Source of the DNA: Fulvivirga ligni
GTDB lineage: Bacteria > Bacteroidota > Bacteroidia > Cytophagales > Cyclobacteriaceae
Assembly: GCF_021389935.1 (NCBI RefSeq)
Contig: NZ_CP089979.1
Span: 1,345,001-1,409,000 of the forward strand
Direction: 5' to 3'
DNA: 64,000 nucleotides
The notes under the pieces were generated by a model. The model was given only the letters and a program-made list of their open reading frames with translations, searched no databases and was not told the origin of the DNA. The stretch's first letter is position 1. Each line of letters begins with the position of its first letter. A program made the position numbers and the translations under genes. This document shows, one piece after another, positions 25,633 through 36,100 of the stretch.

Positions 25633-28600
25633 TTATTCCTCTATAACTACACACTTGTTGTTTCTGATATCTTCTTCTACTTTTTTATACTTCACATCTT
25701 TTAAAATGCTTCCATCCATATATTGAACGGTCACTTTATCGTTTCTTCCAGCTGTTTTCTCAGCCTTAATAGGCATTGTTTTTTCAGCTGGTGGTCTGTT
25801 TGCACTAGCTGCAGCAGCCTCTGAGTTTCCACCACTAAGTAGTGACTTAGACTCATCTTTTTGTTCTTTTAGCTTTTGCCTGCGCTGCTGTGTGCTTCTT
25901 GCTTCCTTCACATCACCCGCTTCCTGAACTGGTAAATCAGCTTTCACTAAGAATGAGATGGTATCTTCATTTACTTTAGCAATGAACCTTTTGAACAATT
26001 CGAAACCTTCAAATTTGTATATTAATAGAGGATCCTTTTGTTCATAAACCGCATTTTGAACACTTTGTTTCAAGTCATCCATTTCTCTCAGGTGCTCTTT
26101 CCAAAGTTGATCAATAAGGGCCAGCGTTACCATTTTCTCCATGGCATTGATCAGCTCACGGTTTTCAGTGGCAATACACTTTTTAAGGCTGGCAGAAACA
26201 CCTACTTGTTTCTTGCCATCCGTAAATGGTACAAGAATGTTTTCAATAGTAGCACCTCTGGTCTCTTCTATATTTTTTATGATAGGGAAAGACTTTTGTG
26301 CTATATCGGCATTTTTCTTTTTATAATGCTCATAAGCCTGCTCGTATAAGTTGTGGGTTAGAGTGTCAGGATTAACCTTTTCAAAATCTTCTTTACTGAT
26401 TTCAAAGTCAATACTTAAAACCCCTAATACAGTAAGTTTAAAGCTTTCGTAGTTGCCAGCATTGTTTAATACTATGTCTTCACAAGTATCAAACAGCATG
26501 TTCATGATATCAAGCTGTAGTCTTTCTCCGAAAAGAGCATTCTTTCTACGCTTGTAAATAACCTCTCTTTGAGAGTTCATTACATCATCATATTCAAGAA
26601 GTCTTTTTCTTATACCGAAGTTGTTTTCTTCTACTTTCTTCTGAGCTCTTTCTATAGACTTAGTTACCATAGAGTGTGAAATCACTTCACCTTCCTGTAG
26701 TCCTAATCTATCCATAACCTTAGCTATTCTTTCTGGCATGAACATACGCATCAGGTTATCTTCAAGAGATACGAAGAACTGAGAAGAACCTGGATCTCCT
26801 TGTCTACCAGATCTACCACGTAGCTGTCTGTCTACACGTCTTGATTCGTGTCTTTCTGTACCAATAATGGCCAAACCACCGGCAGCTTTAGATTCTGGAG
26901 CCAATTTAATATCCGTACCTCTACCAGCCATGTTAGTAGCAATAGTTACTGTACCTGGCTTACCAGCAGCAGCTACAACTTCTGCCTCTCGCTGGTGTTG
27001 CTTAGCGTTTAGAACTTGGTGCTGAATTTTGCGCATGTTAAGCATACGGCTAAGGAGCTCAGAAATTTCTACCGAAGTGGTACCTACCAAGACAGGTCGG
27101 CCTTCTTCTGTAAGCACTACAATTTCATCTACTACAGCATTGAATTTTTCACGTATGGTTTTGTAAACCATATCCTGCTTATCTGCTCTGGCTATAGGTC
27201 TGTTAGTAGGAATTACAACGACGTCAAGTTTATAAATTTCCCAGAACTCGCCAGCTTCAGTTTCTGCAGTACCCGTCATACCAGCGAGTTTGTGGTACAT
27301 ACGGAAGTAGTTCTGTAAGGTAATGGTAGCGTATGTCTGTGTGGCATCTTCTACCTTTACATTTTCTTTAGCTTCAATAGCCTGGTGTAATCCGTCAGAA
27401 TATCTTCTTCCATCCATTACACGACCAGTCTGCTCATCTACAATCTTTACTTTTCCATCTACAATGATGTATTCAGTATCTTTTTCAAATAGAGTGTAAG
27501 CTTTTAATAACTGGTTTACCGAGTGAATTCTTTGCGACTTTTCAGAATAGTCTTTAATAAGAACATCTTTCTTGCTTACCTTTTCTTCATCAGAAAGTAC
27601 TTCATCTTTCTCAAGATCAGCTATTTCTGTACCGATATCAGGCATGATAAAGAAGTTAGGATCTTCACCTTCACCTGTAATAAGGTCAATTCCTTTTTCA
27701 GTAAGCTCTATGCTATTATGTTTCTCATCAATAGTGAAGAACAATGGTTCATCAGCCTCAGGCATCATTTTTTGATTATCCTGTAGGTAGTAGTTTTCAG
27801 TTTTTTGAAGGATCTGACGAACTCCTGTTTCACTTAAATATTTAATCAAAGGCTTATGCTTAGGTAAACCTCTGTATGCTCTGAATAATGCAAGACCGCC
27901 TTCTTTTTCGTCTCCATCATTCATTAATTTCTTGGCATCAATTAAAAACTGAGATACTAGTTTTCTTTGAGCATCTACCAGCTTGCTGATGCGCGGTTTT
28001 AAATCATAAAATTCGTGTTCATCACCTCTGGGAACAGGTCCAGAAATGATTAGTGGTGTTCTGGCTTCATCAATTAGTACTGAGTCAACCTCATCCACCA
28101 TGGCGAAGTGATGCTTTCTCTGTACCAGCTCTTTAGGATCTCTTGACATATTGTCACGCAGGTAGTCAAAACCAAACTCGTTATTGGTACCATAAGTGAT
28201 GTCTGCATTGTAAGCGTTTCTTCTCTCATCAGAGTTAGGCTCATGCTTATCCACACAGTCAATAGTTAAACCATGGAACTCAAAGATTGGAGCCATCCAC
28301 TCACTATCACGTTTTGCAAGGTAATCGTTAACAGTTACTACGTGAACACCTCTCTTGGCAAGAGCATTTAAGAAAGCAGGTAATGTTGCTACCAAAGTTT
28401 TACCTTCACCAGTAGCCATCTCAGCAATTTTACCTTGATGAAGAACAATACCACCTATGATCTGCACGTCATAATGAAGCATCTCCCAGGTAATTTCATT
28501 ACCGGCAGCAATCCATTTGTTATGCCAGATGGCCATGTCACCATCTAATTCTACGTTAGATTTTTTAGCCGCCAGGCTCTTATCCATTAATGTGGCTGTA

Positions 28601-28992
28601 ACTTTTAGCTGGCTGTTTTCTTTAAACCTACGAGCAGTTTCTTTTACAATAGCAAAGCCCAGTGGAAGCACTTCCATAAGAACAGTTTCCAGGTCTTTGT
28701 TTCTATCTTCTTCCAGTTTATCTATCTCAGAAAAAACATCTTCTTTTTCATTAATATCAAGATCTGGATTGTCTTCTATTTTTTGATGAAGAGCAGCTAT
28801 TTGATCATCAATTGATTTTAACGAGGAGTCGATGGTATCTTGTACTTCTTTGGTTTTACCTCTCAGTTCATCATCGCTTAATCCACTTAATTGAGCATAT
28901 TGCTGGTTGACTTTCTCAACAATTGGCATCAATTGTTTGATATCCTTTTCGGATTTAGTTCCGCCAAATACCTTCGTTATAAATTTTAACAT
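25633..28992 (-). CDS. secA: Preprotein translocase ATPase SecA
   Basis: 1119 residues, somewhat longer than the 900 or so of E. coli SecA, as in other Bacteroidota. ATPase that drives Sec-dependent export through SecYEG. Walker [37 protein letters not shown] (DEAD-type box), [16 protein letters not shown] and [17 protein letters not shown] are unmistakable. The extra length lies partly in residues about 330-480. The C-terminus has a Gln/Ser-rich linker and no zinc-binding CxCxGxGxC(H) tail. Confidence 0.98.
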   Translation of the reverse strand: MLKFITKVFGGTKSEKDIKQLMPIVEKVNQQYAQLSGLSDDELRGKTKEVQDTIDSSLKSIDDQIAALHQKIEDNPDLDINEKEDVFSEIDKLEEDRNKDLETVLMEVLPLGFAIVKETARRFKENSQLKVTATLMDKSLAAKKSNVELDGDMAIWHNKWIAAGNEITWEMLHYDVQIIGGIVLHQGKIAEMATGEGKTLVATLPAFLNALAKRGVHVVTVNDYLAKRDSEWMAPIFEFHGLTIDCVDKHEPNSDERRNAYNADITYGTNNEFGFDYLRDNMSRDPKELVQRKHHFAMVDEVDSVLIDEARTPLIISGPVPRGDEHEFYDLKPRISKLVDAQRKLVSQFLIDAKKLMNDGDEKEGGLALFRAYRGLPKHKPLIKYLSETGVRQILQKTENYYLQDNQKMMPEADEPLFFTIDEKHNSIELTEKGIDLITGEGEDPNFFIMPDIGTEIADLEKDEVLSDEEKVSKKDVLIKDYSEKSQRIHSVNQLLKAYTLFEKDTEYIIVDGKVKIVDEQTGRVMDGRRYSDGLHQAIEAKENVKVEDATQTYATITLQNYFRMYHKLAGMTGTAETEAGEFWEIYKLDVVVIPTNRPIARADKQDMVYKTIREKFNAVVDEIVVLTEEGRPVLVGTTSVEISELLSRMLNMRKIQHQVLNAKQHQREAEVVAAAGKPGTVTIATNMAGRGTDIKLAPESKAAGGLAIIGTERHESRRVDRQLRGRSGRQGDPGSSQFFVSLEDNLMRMFMPERIAKVMDRLGLQEGEVISHSMVTKSIERAQKKVEENNFGIRKRLLEYDDVMNSQREVIYKRRKNALFGERLQLDIMNMLFDTCEDIVLNNAGNYESFKLTVLGVLSIDFEISKEDFEKVNPDTLTHNLYEQAYEHYKKKNADIAQKSFPIIKNIEETRGATIENILVPFTDGKKQVGVSASLKKCIATENRELINAMEKMVTLALIDQLWKEHLREMDDLKQSVQNAVYEQKDPLLIYKFEGFELFKRFIAKVNEDTISFLVKADLPVQEAGDVKEARSTQQRRQKLKEQKDESKSLLSGGNSEAAAASANRPPAEKTMPIKAEKTAGRNDKVTVQYMDGSILKDVKYKKVEEDIRNNKCVVIEE

Positions 28993-29053
28993 AATCGCTC
29001 CTTGTTTCTATATTTTAATGCCTAAAGTTAAGGCGTTTATATTAATTGTTTGA

Positions 29054-29839
29054 CTAAATATTCTTCAATTCTAATGATCCCTGGAAAACCTGCTTGGCCG
29101 GACCAGTCAGATATACTTCGCTAAAGCTATTGTCTTCATTTTTTATGAAATCAACAGAGAGGTTGCCGCCCATAGTGTTGACTTTCACTGGAGATTGTAA
29201 ATCTTTAGTACTAGATGCCAAAGCGGCAGCTGTAACACCAGTGCCGCAAGAAAGAGTTTCGTTTTCAACGCCTCTCTCATAGGTTCTTACAAAGATCTGG
29301 TTCTCACCTGTAACCTGCACGAAATTAACATTTACCCCTGCTTCTTTAAACAGACCGCCATTTCTTATGGCTTTTCCTTGATCATACACCCTATAAGTAT
29401 CAATGTTAATCACATACTTGATCAGATGTGGTGAACCTGTATCAACAAATATACCATCAGACATTAACCTGACATTTTGTACGTCGGCCATTTTTAAACG
29501 CACTTCATTGTTTGCCAATATTTCTGCTTCATGGCCACCATCATATGCCAGGAAATTGGTCTTTGAATCAATTATGCCTAAAAACTTGGCGAAATTTACA
29601 GCACAGCGACTACCATTGCCGCATAAACTTTGGCTGCTGTCTGGGTTGTAAAATATGAGCTCAAAGTCGTAGTCTGCATGGTCTTGTATAAGCATGAGGC
29701 CGTCAGAACCTATTCCAAATTTACGATCGCACAAAAAGGAGATTTCCTCTTTAGAGAGTTCAAATTTTGCTTGTCTATTGTCTATAAGTATGAAATCATT
29801 GCCTGTGGCCTGATATTTATAAAAATTAATCTCCTTCAT
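29054..29839 (-). CDS. dapF: Diaminopimelate epimerase
   Basis: 261 residues. Interconverts LL- and meso-diaminopimelate for lysine and peptidoglycan synthesis by a two-cysteine, cofactor-free mechanism. Cys73 in SLCGNGSRCAVNFAK and the second catalytic Cys in TLSCGTGVTAAALA are present, as is the N-terminal YQATGNDFILID. Start at ATG 29839. A hairpin upstream separates it from the DUF4834 gene. Confidence 0.96.
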   Translation of the reverse strand: MKEINFYKYQATGNDFILIDNRQAKFELSKEEISFLCDRKFGIGSDGLMLIQDHADYDFELIFYNPDSSQSLCGNGSRCAVNFAKFLGIIDSKTNFLAYDGGHEAEILANNEVRLKMADVQNVRLMSDGIFVDTGSPHLIKYVINIDTYRVYDQGKAIRNGGLFKEAGVNVNFVQVTGENQIFVRTYERGVENETLSCGTGVTAAALASSTKDLQSPVKVNTMGGNLSVDFIKNEDNSFSEVYLTGPAKQVFQGSLELKNI

Positions 29840-29854
29840 CGAATCACTTTAAAA

Positions 29855-29895
29855 TTAAAAAACCCCGTTTAACGGCGAGTGCGTCAAAACGGGGT
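29855..29895 (-). terminator. Rho-independent terminator after the DUF4834 gene
   Basis: ACCCCGTTT (29862-29870) pairs with AAACGGGGT (29887-29895); the A-run at 29855-29862 becomes the U-tract for minus-strand transcripts coming from the carB/DUF4834 side. A shorter A-run on the other side makes it weakly usable the other way. Confidence 0.85.
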
Positions 29896-29925
29896 AAAAA
29901 TTACTAAAATTATCTGTAAAATAAT

Positions 29926-30189
29926 TTATTCTTTTATCTCTTCGTAATCTACGTATTCGCCTCCTTTAAAATCTTTAGAATCCTTCTTAGACTTTTCGTT
30001 AGGCACGTAGTCAATATTTATTTCGCCAGATCGCTTGTAATTGGTTGATTCATAGTTTTGCCTTCCAGAAGCATTTCTATGATTATTGGCTGACGAGTTG
30101 CCCACCAAGTACTTAATTACCAGACCAAATACCTTATTTACCAGGTATATGAGCAAAAAAGCGATAACTATGACTTTAATAAATCCCAT
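29926..30189 (-). CDS. DUF4834 family small membrane protein
   Basis: 87 residues: one membrane segment at the N-terminus (about 3-27, VIVIAFLLIYLVNKVFGLV), then a hydrophilic Asn/Ser/Lys-rich region ending in GGEYVDYEEIKE, the conserved end of DUF4834. Function unknown. It is 27 bp downstream of carB and ends before a terminator. Confidence 0.8.
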   Translation of the reverse strand: MGFIKVIVIAFLLIYLVNKVFGLVIKYLVGNSSANNHRNASGRQNYESTNYKRSGEINIDYVPNEKSKKDSKDFKGGEYVDYEEIKE

Positions 30190-30216
30190 ACTACAAACTC
30201 GTTTAAGTAATACCTC

Positions 30217-33030
30217 TTACTTACTCAAGTAGAGGTTTCTCTCTGAGTAGATCTTTATGAAGTAATCGTCCATAAGATCATCTATAAAATAGATTGCCTC
30301 ACCTGTAGATTTCATTTCTGGTCCTAATTCCTTATTTACTTTAGGGAATTTGGCAAATGAGAATACCGGTTCTTTTATGGCATACCCTTGTTTTTTAGGG
30401 TTGAAAGTAAAGTCAGTTACTTTTTTCTCCCCTAGCATTACTTTAACGGCGTAGTTTACATAAGGTTCGTCATATGCTTTACAAATGAAAGGTACCGTAC
30501 GAGACGCCCTTGGGTTAGCCTCTATGATATATACCTTGTCATCTTTAATGGCAAACTGTATGTTAATTAAACCTACTGTATTAAGAGCTAAAGCAATTTT
30601 CTTAGTGTAAGCCTCTATCTGCGCTACTACTAAGTCTCCCAAATTGTATGGGGGAAGTACTGCGTAAGAGTCTCCAGAGTGAATACCTGCGGGCTCTATA
30701 TGCTGCATGATACCGATGATGTGTACATTTTCTCCATCACAAATGGCATCTGCTTCTGCTTCTATTGCTCCATCTAAGAAATGATCCAGAAGTACTTTGT
30801 TTCCAGGAATTTCTCTAAGAATATCAACAATATGAGATTCTAGCTCAGTTTCATTGATCACAATTTTCATGCTCTGACCACCAAGAACGTAAGATGGTCT
30901 TACCAAAAGAGGGAATCCAATATCTTTTGAAAGCTCAATAGCAGTTTCAGCATCTTCAGCTACACCAAACTCAGGGTAAGGAATGCCATTATCTTTCAAA
31001 ATGTTAGAGAAGCTACCTCTGTCTTCTGCAAGATCCAGAGACTTAAAGTTGGTTCCTAAGATTTTAATGCCATACTTCTCTAGTTTCTCAGCCAGTTTAA
31101 GTGCTGTCTGACCTCCAAGCTGAACGATTACTCCCTCAGGTTTTTCATGAAGTATAATCTCATAAATATGCTCCCAGAATACTGGCTCGAAGTATAATTT
31201 ATCTGCCACATCGAAATCAGTAGAAACTGTTTCAGGGTTACAGTTAATCATTATAGTTTCATAGCCACATTCTTTAGCGGCAAGGATTCCGTGCACGCAA
31301 GAGTAGTCAAATTCTATACCCTGACCAATTCGGTTAGGACCAGAACCTAGTACTACAATTTTCTTTTTGTCACTAACTATTGACTCATTTTCATCGTCGA
31401 AAGTTGAGTAATAGTATGGTGTTTTAGCCTCAAACTCGGCCGCACAAGTATCTACTAACTTGTACACTCTGTTTAGGCCTATTTCTTTTCTCTTATTGAA
31501 TACTTCACTTTCAAGGCAGCCCATTAAATGACCTAGCTGTCTATCAGCATATCCTTTTTCTTTTGCTGTTTTAAACAGCTCGAAAGGGATAGTATCAATA
31601 TCATATTTTTCAATCTCATTTTCAATGAGAATAAATTCTTCAATTTGGTGAAGGAACCACTTGTCTATTTTAGTGAGTTTTTCAATGGTTTTGAAGGAAA
31701 CTCCTAATTTGAAGGCATCATAAACATGGAACAATCTGTTCCAGCTAGGGTGCTCAAGGCTTTCTAAAATAGCTTTTTGATCCTTAAGTTCTTTACCATC
31801 AGCACCAAGACCATTTCTCTTGATTTCTAAAGACTGACAAGCCTTCTGAAGTGCTTCCTGGAAGTTTCTACCGATACCCATTACCTCACCTACGGATTTC
31901 ATAGAAAGACCTAATCTTCTATCTGAACCCTGGAATTTATCAAAATTCCAACGAGGTATCTTAACAATTACATAGTCAAGTGCAGGCTCGAAGAATGCTG
32001 AAGTAGTACCAGTAATGGCGTTATCAAGCTCATCAAGGTTATAACCAATAGCTAATTTCGCTGCTATTTTTGCAATAGGATAACCCGTAGCCTTAGATGC
32101 AAGAGCTGATGATCTTGAAACCCTAGGGTTAATCTCGATACCAATGATAGAATCGTCATCAGGGTTAACCGCAAACTGTACGTTACAACCACCAGCAAAC
32201 ATCCCGATTCCGTTCATCATCAATTTTGAAAGGTTCCTCATTTCCTGATACACAGTGTCAGGAAGAGTCATGGCAGGTGCTACTGTGATTGAATCTCCAG
32301 TATGAACCCCCATAGGATCAAAGTTTTCAATAGAACAGATAATGATGATGTTTCCTTTGTTATCTCTAAGGAGCTCCACCTCATATTCTTTCCATCCTAA
32401 GATACTTTGCTCTATCAAAACCTCATGAATAGGAGAGGTGTGAAGGCCGTGGGTCAGTGCTTGCTCGAATTCATCCGCACTGTTTACAAATCCACCACCT
32501 GAACCACCTAATGTAAATGAAGGTCTGATAACCAGAGGGAAACCAATTTCCTGAGCTATCTCTTTCCCTTGTAGGAAAGAAGAAGCGGTTTCTCCTTTAC
32601 AAACATTTACACCTAGCTCGTTCATTTTCAGACGGAATTTCTCTCGATCTTCAGTTGTTTCGATCGCGTTGATATCAACTCCGATGATTTTAACTCCAAA
32701 ATGATCCCAGATTCCTGCTTTATCGCAATCTATAGCAAGGTTTAATGCTGTTTGTCCACCCATGGTAGGTAGAACAGCATCAATATTATGCTTTTGCAGG
32801 ATTTCTCTAATGGATTGTTTGGTGAGTGGCTTGAGGTATATATGGTCTGCGGTGACCTTGTCTGTCATGATCGTAGCCGGGTTGGAATTGATCAAAATGA
32901 CTTCTATACCTTCTTCTCTAAGTGAACGTGAAGCTTGTGATCCTGAATAGTCAAATTCACATGCTTGTCCAATAACAATAGGTCCGCTTCCGATAATTAA
33001 AACTGACCTGATGCTCCTATCTCTTGGCAT
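30217..33030 (-). CDS. carB: Carbamoyl-phosphate synthase large subunit, lacking the C-terminal regulatory domain
   Basis: 937 residues. Makes carbamoyl phosphate for pyrimidine and arginine synthesis, using ammonia from CarA. Two homologous ATP-grasp halves are present: IGSGPIVIGQACEFDYSG/RPSFTLGGSGGG and LGSGPNRIGQGIEFDYSCVHG/RPSYVLGGQSM, with ATP-binding INPRVSRSSALASKATGYP and EANPRASRTVPFICK. The chain stops just after FAKFPKVNKELGPEMKSTGEAI plus about 20 residues, where the roughly 140-residue MGS-like allosteric domain of E. coli CarB (about 1073 aa) would begin. I recall similar 940-residue CarB in other Bacteroidota, so this is probably a lineage trait. carA is not in the window. Confidence 0.96.
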   Translation of the reverse strand: MPRDRSIRSVLIIGSGPIVIGQACEFDYSGSQASRSLREEGIEVILINSNPATIMTDKVTADHIYLKPLTKQSIREILQKHNIDAVLPTMGGQTALNLAIDCDKAGIWDHFGVKIIGVDINAIETTEDREKFRLKMNELGVNVCKGETASSFLQGKEIAQEIGFPLVIRPSFTLGGSGGGFVNSADEFEQALTHGLHTSPIHEVLIEQSILGWKEYEVELLRDNKGNIIIICSIENFDPMGVHTGDSITVAPAMTLPDTVYQEMRNLSKLMMNGIGMFAGGCNVQFAVNPDDDSIIGIEINPRVSRSSALASKATGYPIAKIAAKLAIGYNLDELDNAITGTTSAFFEPALDYVIVKIPRWNFDKFQGSDRRLGLSMKSVGEVMGIGRNFQEALQKACQSLEIKRNGLGADGKELKDQKAILESLEHPSWNRLFHVYDAFKLGVSFKTIEKLTKIDKWFLHQIEEFILIENEIEKYDIDTIPFELFKTAKEKGYADRQLGHLMGCLESEVFNKRKEIGLNRVYKLVDTCAAEFEAKTPYYYSTFDDENESIVSDKKKIVVLGSGPNRIGQGIEFDYSCVHGILAAKECGYETIMINCNPETVSTDFDVADKLYFEPVFWEHIYEIILHEKPEGVIVQLGGQTALKLAEKLEKYGIKILGTNFKSLDLAEDRGSFSNILKDNGIPYPEFGVAEDAETAIELSKDIGFPLLVRPSYVLGGQSMKIVINETELESHIVDILREIPGNKVLLDHFLDGAIEAEADAICDGENVHIIGIMQHIEPAGIHSGDSYAVLPPYNLGDLVVAQIEAYTKKIALALNTVGLINIQFAIKDDKVYIIEANPRASRTVPFICKAYDEPYVNYAVKVMLGEKKVTDFTFNPKKQGYAIKEPVFSFAKFPKVNKELGPEMKSTGEAIYFIDDLMDDYFIKIYSERNLYLSK

Positions 33031-33049
33031 TGAAAAACGTTTGTGTGGT

Positions 33050-33125
33050 TTAGCGAAATGTGGTTATGTATAAATTGGCACAAAGTTAAAGCAAAAAGGT
33101 TAGAATCAAAACCACATTTCGCTAA
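33050..33125. repeat. 16-bp perfect inverted repeat flanking the carB promoter
   Basis: TTAGCGAAATGTGGTT (33050-33065) and its exact complement AACCACATTTCGCTAA (33110-33125) are 44 bp apart; pairing extends imperfectly outward (TGTGTGG and ACACACA sides). The carB core promoter sits in the loop, with the right arm touching the -33 box and the left arm in the predicted leader. Confidence 0.8.
33081..33111 (-). promoter_or_regulatory. Candidate carB promoter
   Basis: On the minus strand TTTTG (33107-33111) is followed after 18 bp by TAACTTTG (33081-33088), a good fit to the Bacteroidota promoter pattern, about 50 bp upstream of the carB ATG. Confidence 0.6.
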
Positions 33126-33160
33126 CACACAACATTCTTAAATCTTAATTTTTGTTAAGA

Positions 33161-36100
33161 TTAATTGATAATCACTTTTTTGGTGATAGAACCACTGTTA
33201 TTTGACAGTTTGAATAGATAAATGCCTTTTGGAAATTTACTTACATCAATAGAATTAAAATATGTATTTTCAATTCCTCTTTCACTTACTGAGTATATGC
33301 TCTGACCTTTGTAGTTAAAGATTTGCATCTCAGCATTACCAATGGCAGCATTATTTTTAACTGAAATATTTAAAGTACCACTGGTAGGGTTAGGATAAAG
33401 ACTTATTTCTTCAAAAGCTAGCTGATCAATGGCCGTGATAGCGTCAGTTTGCACTTCTAAATTATCAATAGCCCATCCCCATGCATTTATTGCATCATCA
33501 GAAAATAACCTGAATCTTATAAGTACCTCATCCCCGGCCTGAAAATCTCCAGAGCTTGTCATATTTATTATTCTGTATTTGTAGAGAGAAGAGTTGCCAT
33601 CGGAGTTGCCATTGATGGCGTTAGACCAATTTACATAAAGTTTAGAGTCATATCCATTTAAAAATGGAGTCCAAGTGTCTCCATTGTCGGTTGAGCCTTC
33701 CACAATTACGTAATCTTTAAAACTCGCTGATCCAAAATCATCTTCTAGATTTTTTTCAACAATCACCACCTCATCAAAGGCCATAAGAGGTTTCGTCGCA
33801 CTTATAACGATAGGGTTTATTAAGGTGTAGCTTAAATTGGAGCTGTCATTCATGCCGAATCCCACAGGATAAGGATGAATAGAATGAATTGCCCCGTTAT
33901 CAAAATTATCTTCAGATTTAATTGAAAAAAAGTTTCCTACAAAATCTTCAGTTTGGGAATCAAAATCATTGGAATAAGAGCTTTGCGAATTGCCAAAGTT
34001 TAGGTACTCTACCGAAAAGAAAGAGTCTTCTGACGGTAAATAGGAAATATTAGGCTCAGGCTCATTATTGTCATAGGCTTTAATTCGGTATTCAATTGAC
34101 TCATTCAATGGTAGTTCTGATATTATGAGATTAGCTTCGTAAATATTTGTTGCGTTTCCATCAAATTGAAATACAACATTAGGTTGTCCATTGCTGAAAA
34201 TTTCAATAGCAACACTGTCGACCTCATAGTTATCAGTAACTTCTGCTATTATTGGAATAGAGGTGTTACTTTGAACGTAATCAATGTAGTCATGCTTTAT
34301 GGAAGGAGCTCTGAAGTCAGGTTGAATTTCGAGGTTGTCAATGGCCCATCCCCATCCGTGAGCAAGTTCATCTGCGTGCAATCTAAACCTGATGAGTATT
34401 TCTTCTCCAGGTACAAATTCACTTCTCGCTAACATATCAATATCTCTTGAAAAGAATAAAGAGGATGATCCTTCAATTAGAGAGTTTTGATCATCATCTA
34501 AATCTTCATTATACGCAGAAAGCCAATTTGTCTGGGCTCTACTGTCATAACCACCAATAAATGGAACCCATGTTTTTCCACCATCATTAGATCCTTCAAC
34601 TATCACGTAATCAAAAAAATCTGAATTAGTAAAGTCTGTTGAGGTTCCTGGCTCCACTAGTACTATCTCATCAAACCTTATTATGGCATCTACATCAGAT
34701 AGAATTATTGGAATACGCATATCTAGAGTATAGTCACTTCCATTTCCACTTGCCCCATCAAGATACGGGTGATCAGAATGAACGGCTGGGCTAGAGAAGC
34801 CATCAACATCGGAAATTCGGAAGTGATCACTTTCAAAAAATGCATTTCTATCTTCATTGAAATCATCTTTATATCTATAAACAGAAGGCGCCAGAGAAAC
34901 TACTTGAATGGAGAACTGGCCTATATCTGGAATGGTGGTGCTGTTAGAGTTGGAGGAAATATCTGTTACTGTGATGGTATAATTAAATTGATCTCCTTCC
35001 TCAAGGTTGGCAGATGATAAGTCAACTACTGCTGAATATAAACTGTCTAGATCATCAATTAATGAAAATGTCACATAGCTAGAGGGACCACCATTAATAT
35101 CATATGTTAGCAAAACCTCTTCCAATGGCAGGAAATCTTTCACTGTAACATTAAATTCTACCTCTGTGTCATTATCTCTAATGAAATTTGGTTCTACGTG
35201 GGTAATTACTGGATTTTCGTTGTCAGCTTCGGAAGTAAAGACAAAAAAGAATTCAGGAGCTAATGAAGGCTTAGAAAATGTTCGGTCAAATTCGTCTATT
35301 ACAGAGATGTAATAAGCATAGCTTTGTCCTGAAAGCTTTAAGGAAGGGATCTGTGCTTCAAATTCGCCTCCATTTTCCGTAGCGGTCATTGTAACTGTGC
35401 TTTCCGTATTGAATCCATCAGTAGAATAGTGAAGAGTGATACTTTCTTCATCGTAATCTGTGTCACTGGTTATGGTTGTAGTGATGGTATAGTTATCAGA
35501 AGTTATATCCTCTGTGTTAGGGTGTTTACTGTGGTTTATATAAGTGTATTTCCACCCCATGTCTGCAAACATATTTAGCGTGATGGGGCCTGGATTATGC
35601 ATTATCTCTCGAGGGCCAATTTGAGGCGTCATTAAAGAATTTGGAGTGCCATTGTATTTGCTTTCATTAAGGTGAGCAATACTAGAACCCGGATCCCATA
35701 TTTCTGGCGCATACAGTTCTACATTAATAATTCCTTTTTGTTCAGAAATTGGTGAATCAAAAATTACAGCTTGACTGGTTAAGGCATCTCCCAAGCCTTC
35801 ACTGCCGTTGCTAAAAGAATCTATCAATCTAGCTTTTGATGGGTCCGACACGTAAGTATCAAAAATAAAAGGAAATGCAGCCCCAGAGCCAAGGCCATAA
35901 AATCCAAAGCCATCCTGATAGTTGAAGGAATCAACAAAGCCTAAGCCATGCCCAATTTCATGAAGAACAACAGAAACTAGATCATACTGGCCTGATCCAG
36001 GATTACCATCTGTCCCCAAATACCAGTTGAAAGTACTACTAAAGCTTGCTACAATGTCTGGGCTGTTGGTATCATTCAAATCTCTACCAGCCATTTTTTC

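Noticed and set aside
26038-28786. Several plus-strand reading frames of 60-100 codons opposite secA
   Set aside because: They are antisense shadows of a strongly conserved gene, with no promoter, start context or recognisable product.
30217-33030. carB truncated by an assembly error
   Set aside because: The chain ends cleanly at a domain border, the next gene follows 27 bp later and no remnant of the missing domain is seen in any frame.
33139-33162. Terminator after the T9SS protease gene (AATCTTAA / TTAAGATT)
   Set aside because: The stem is 8 bp of nearly pure A/T with no U-tract in the right direction; too weak to call.
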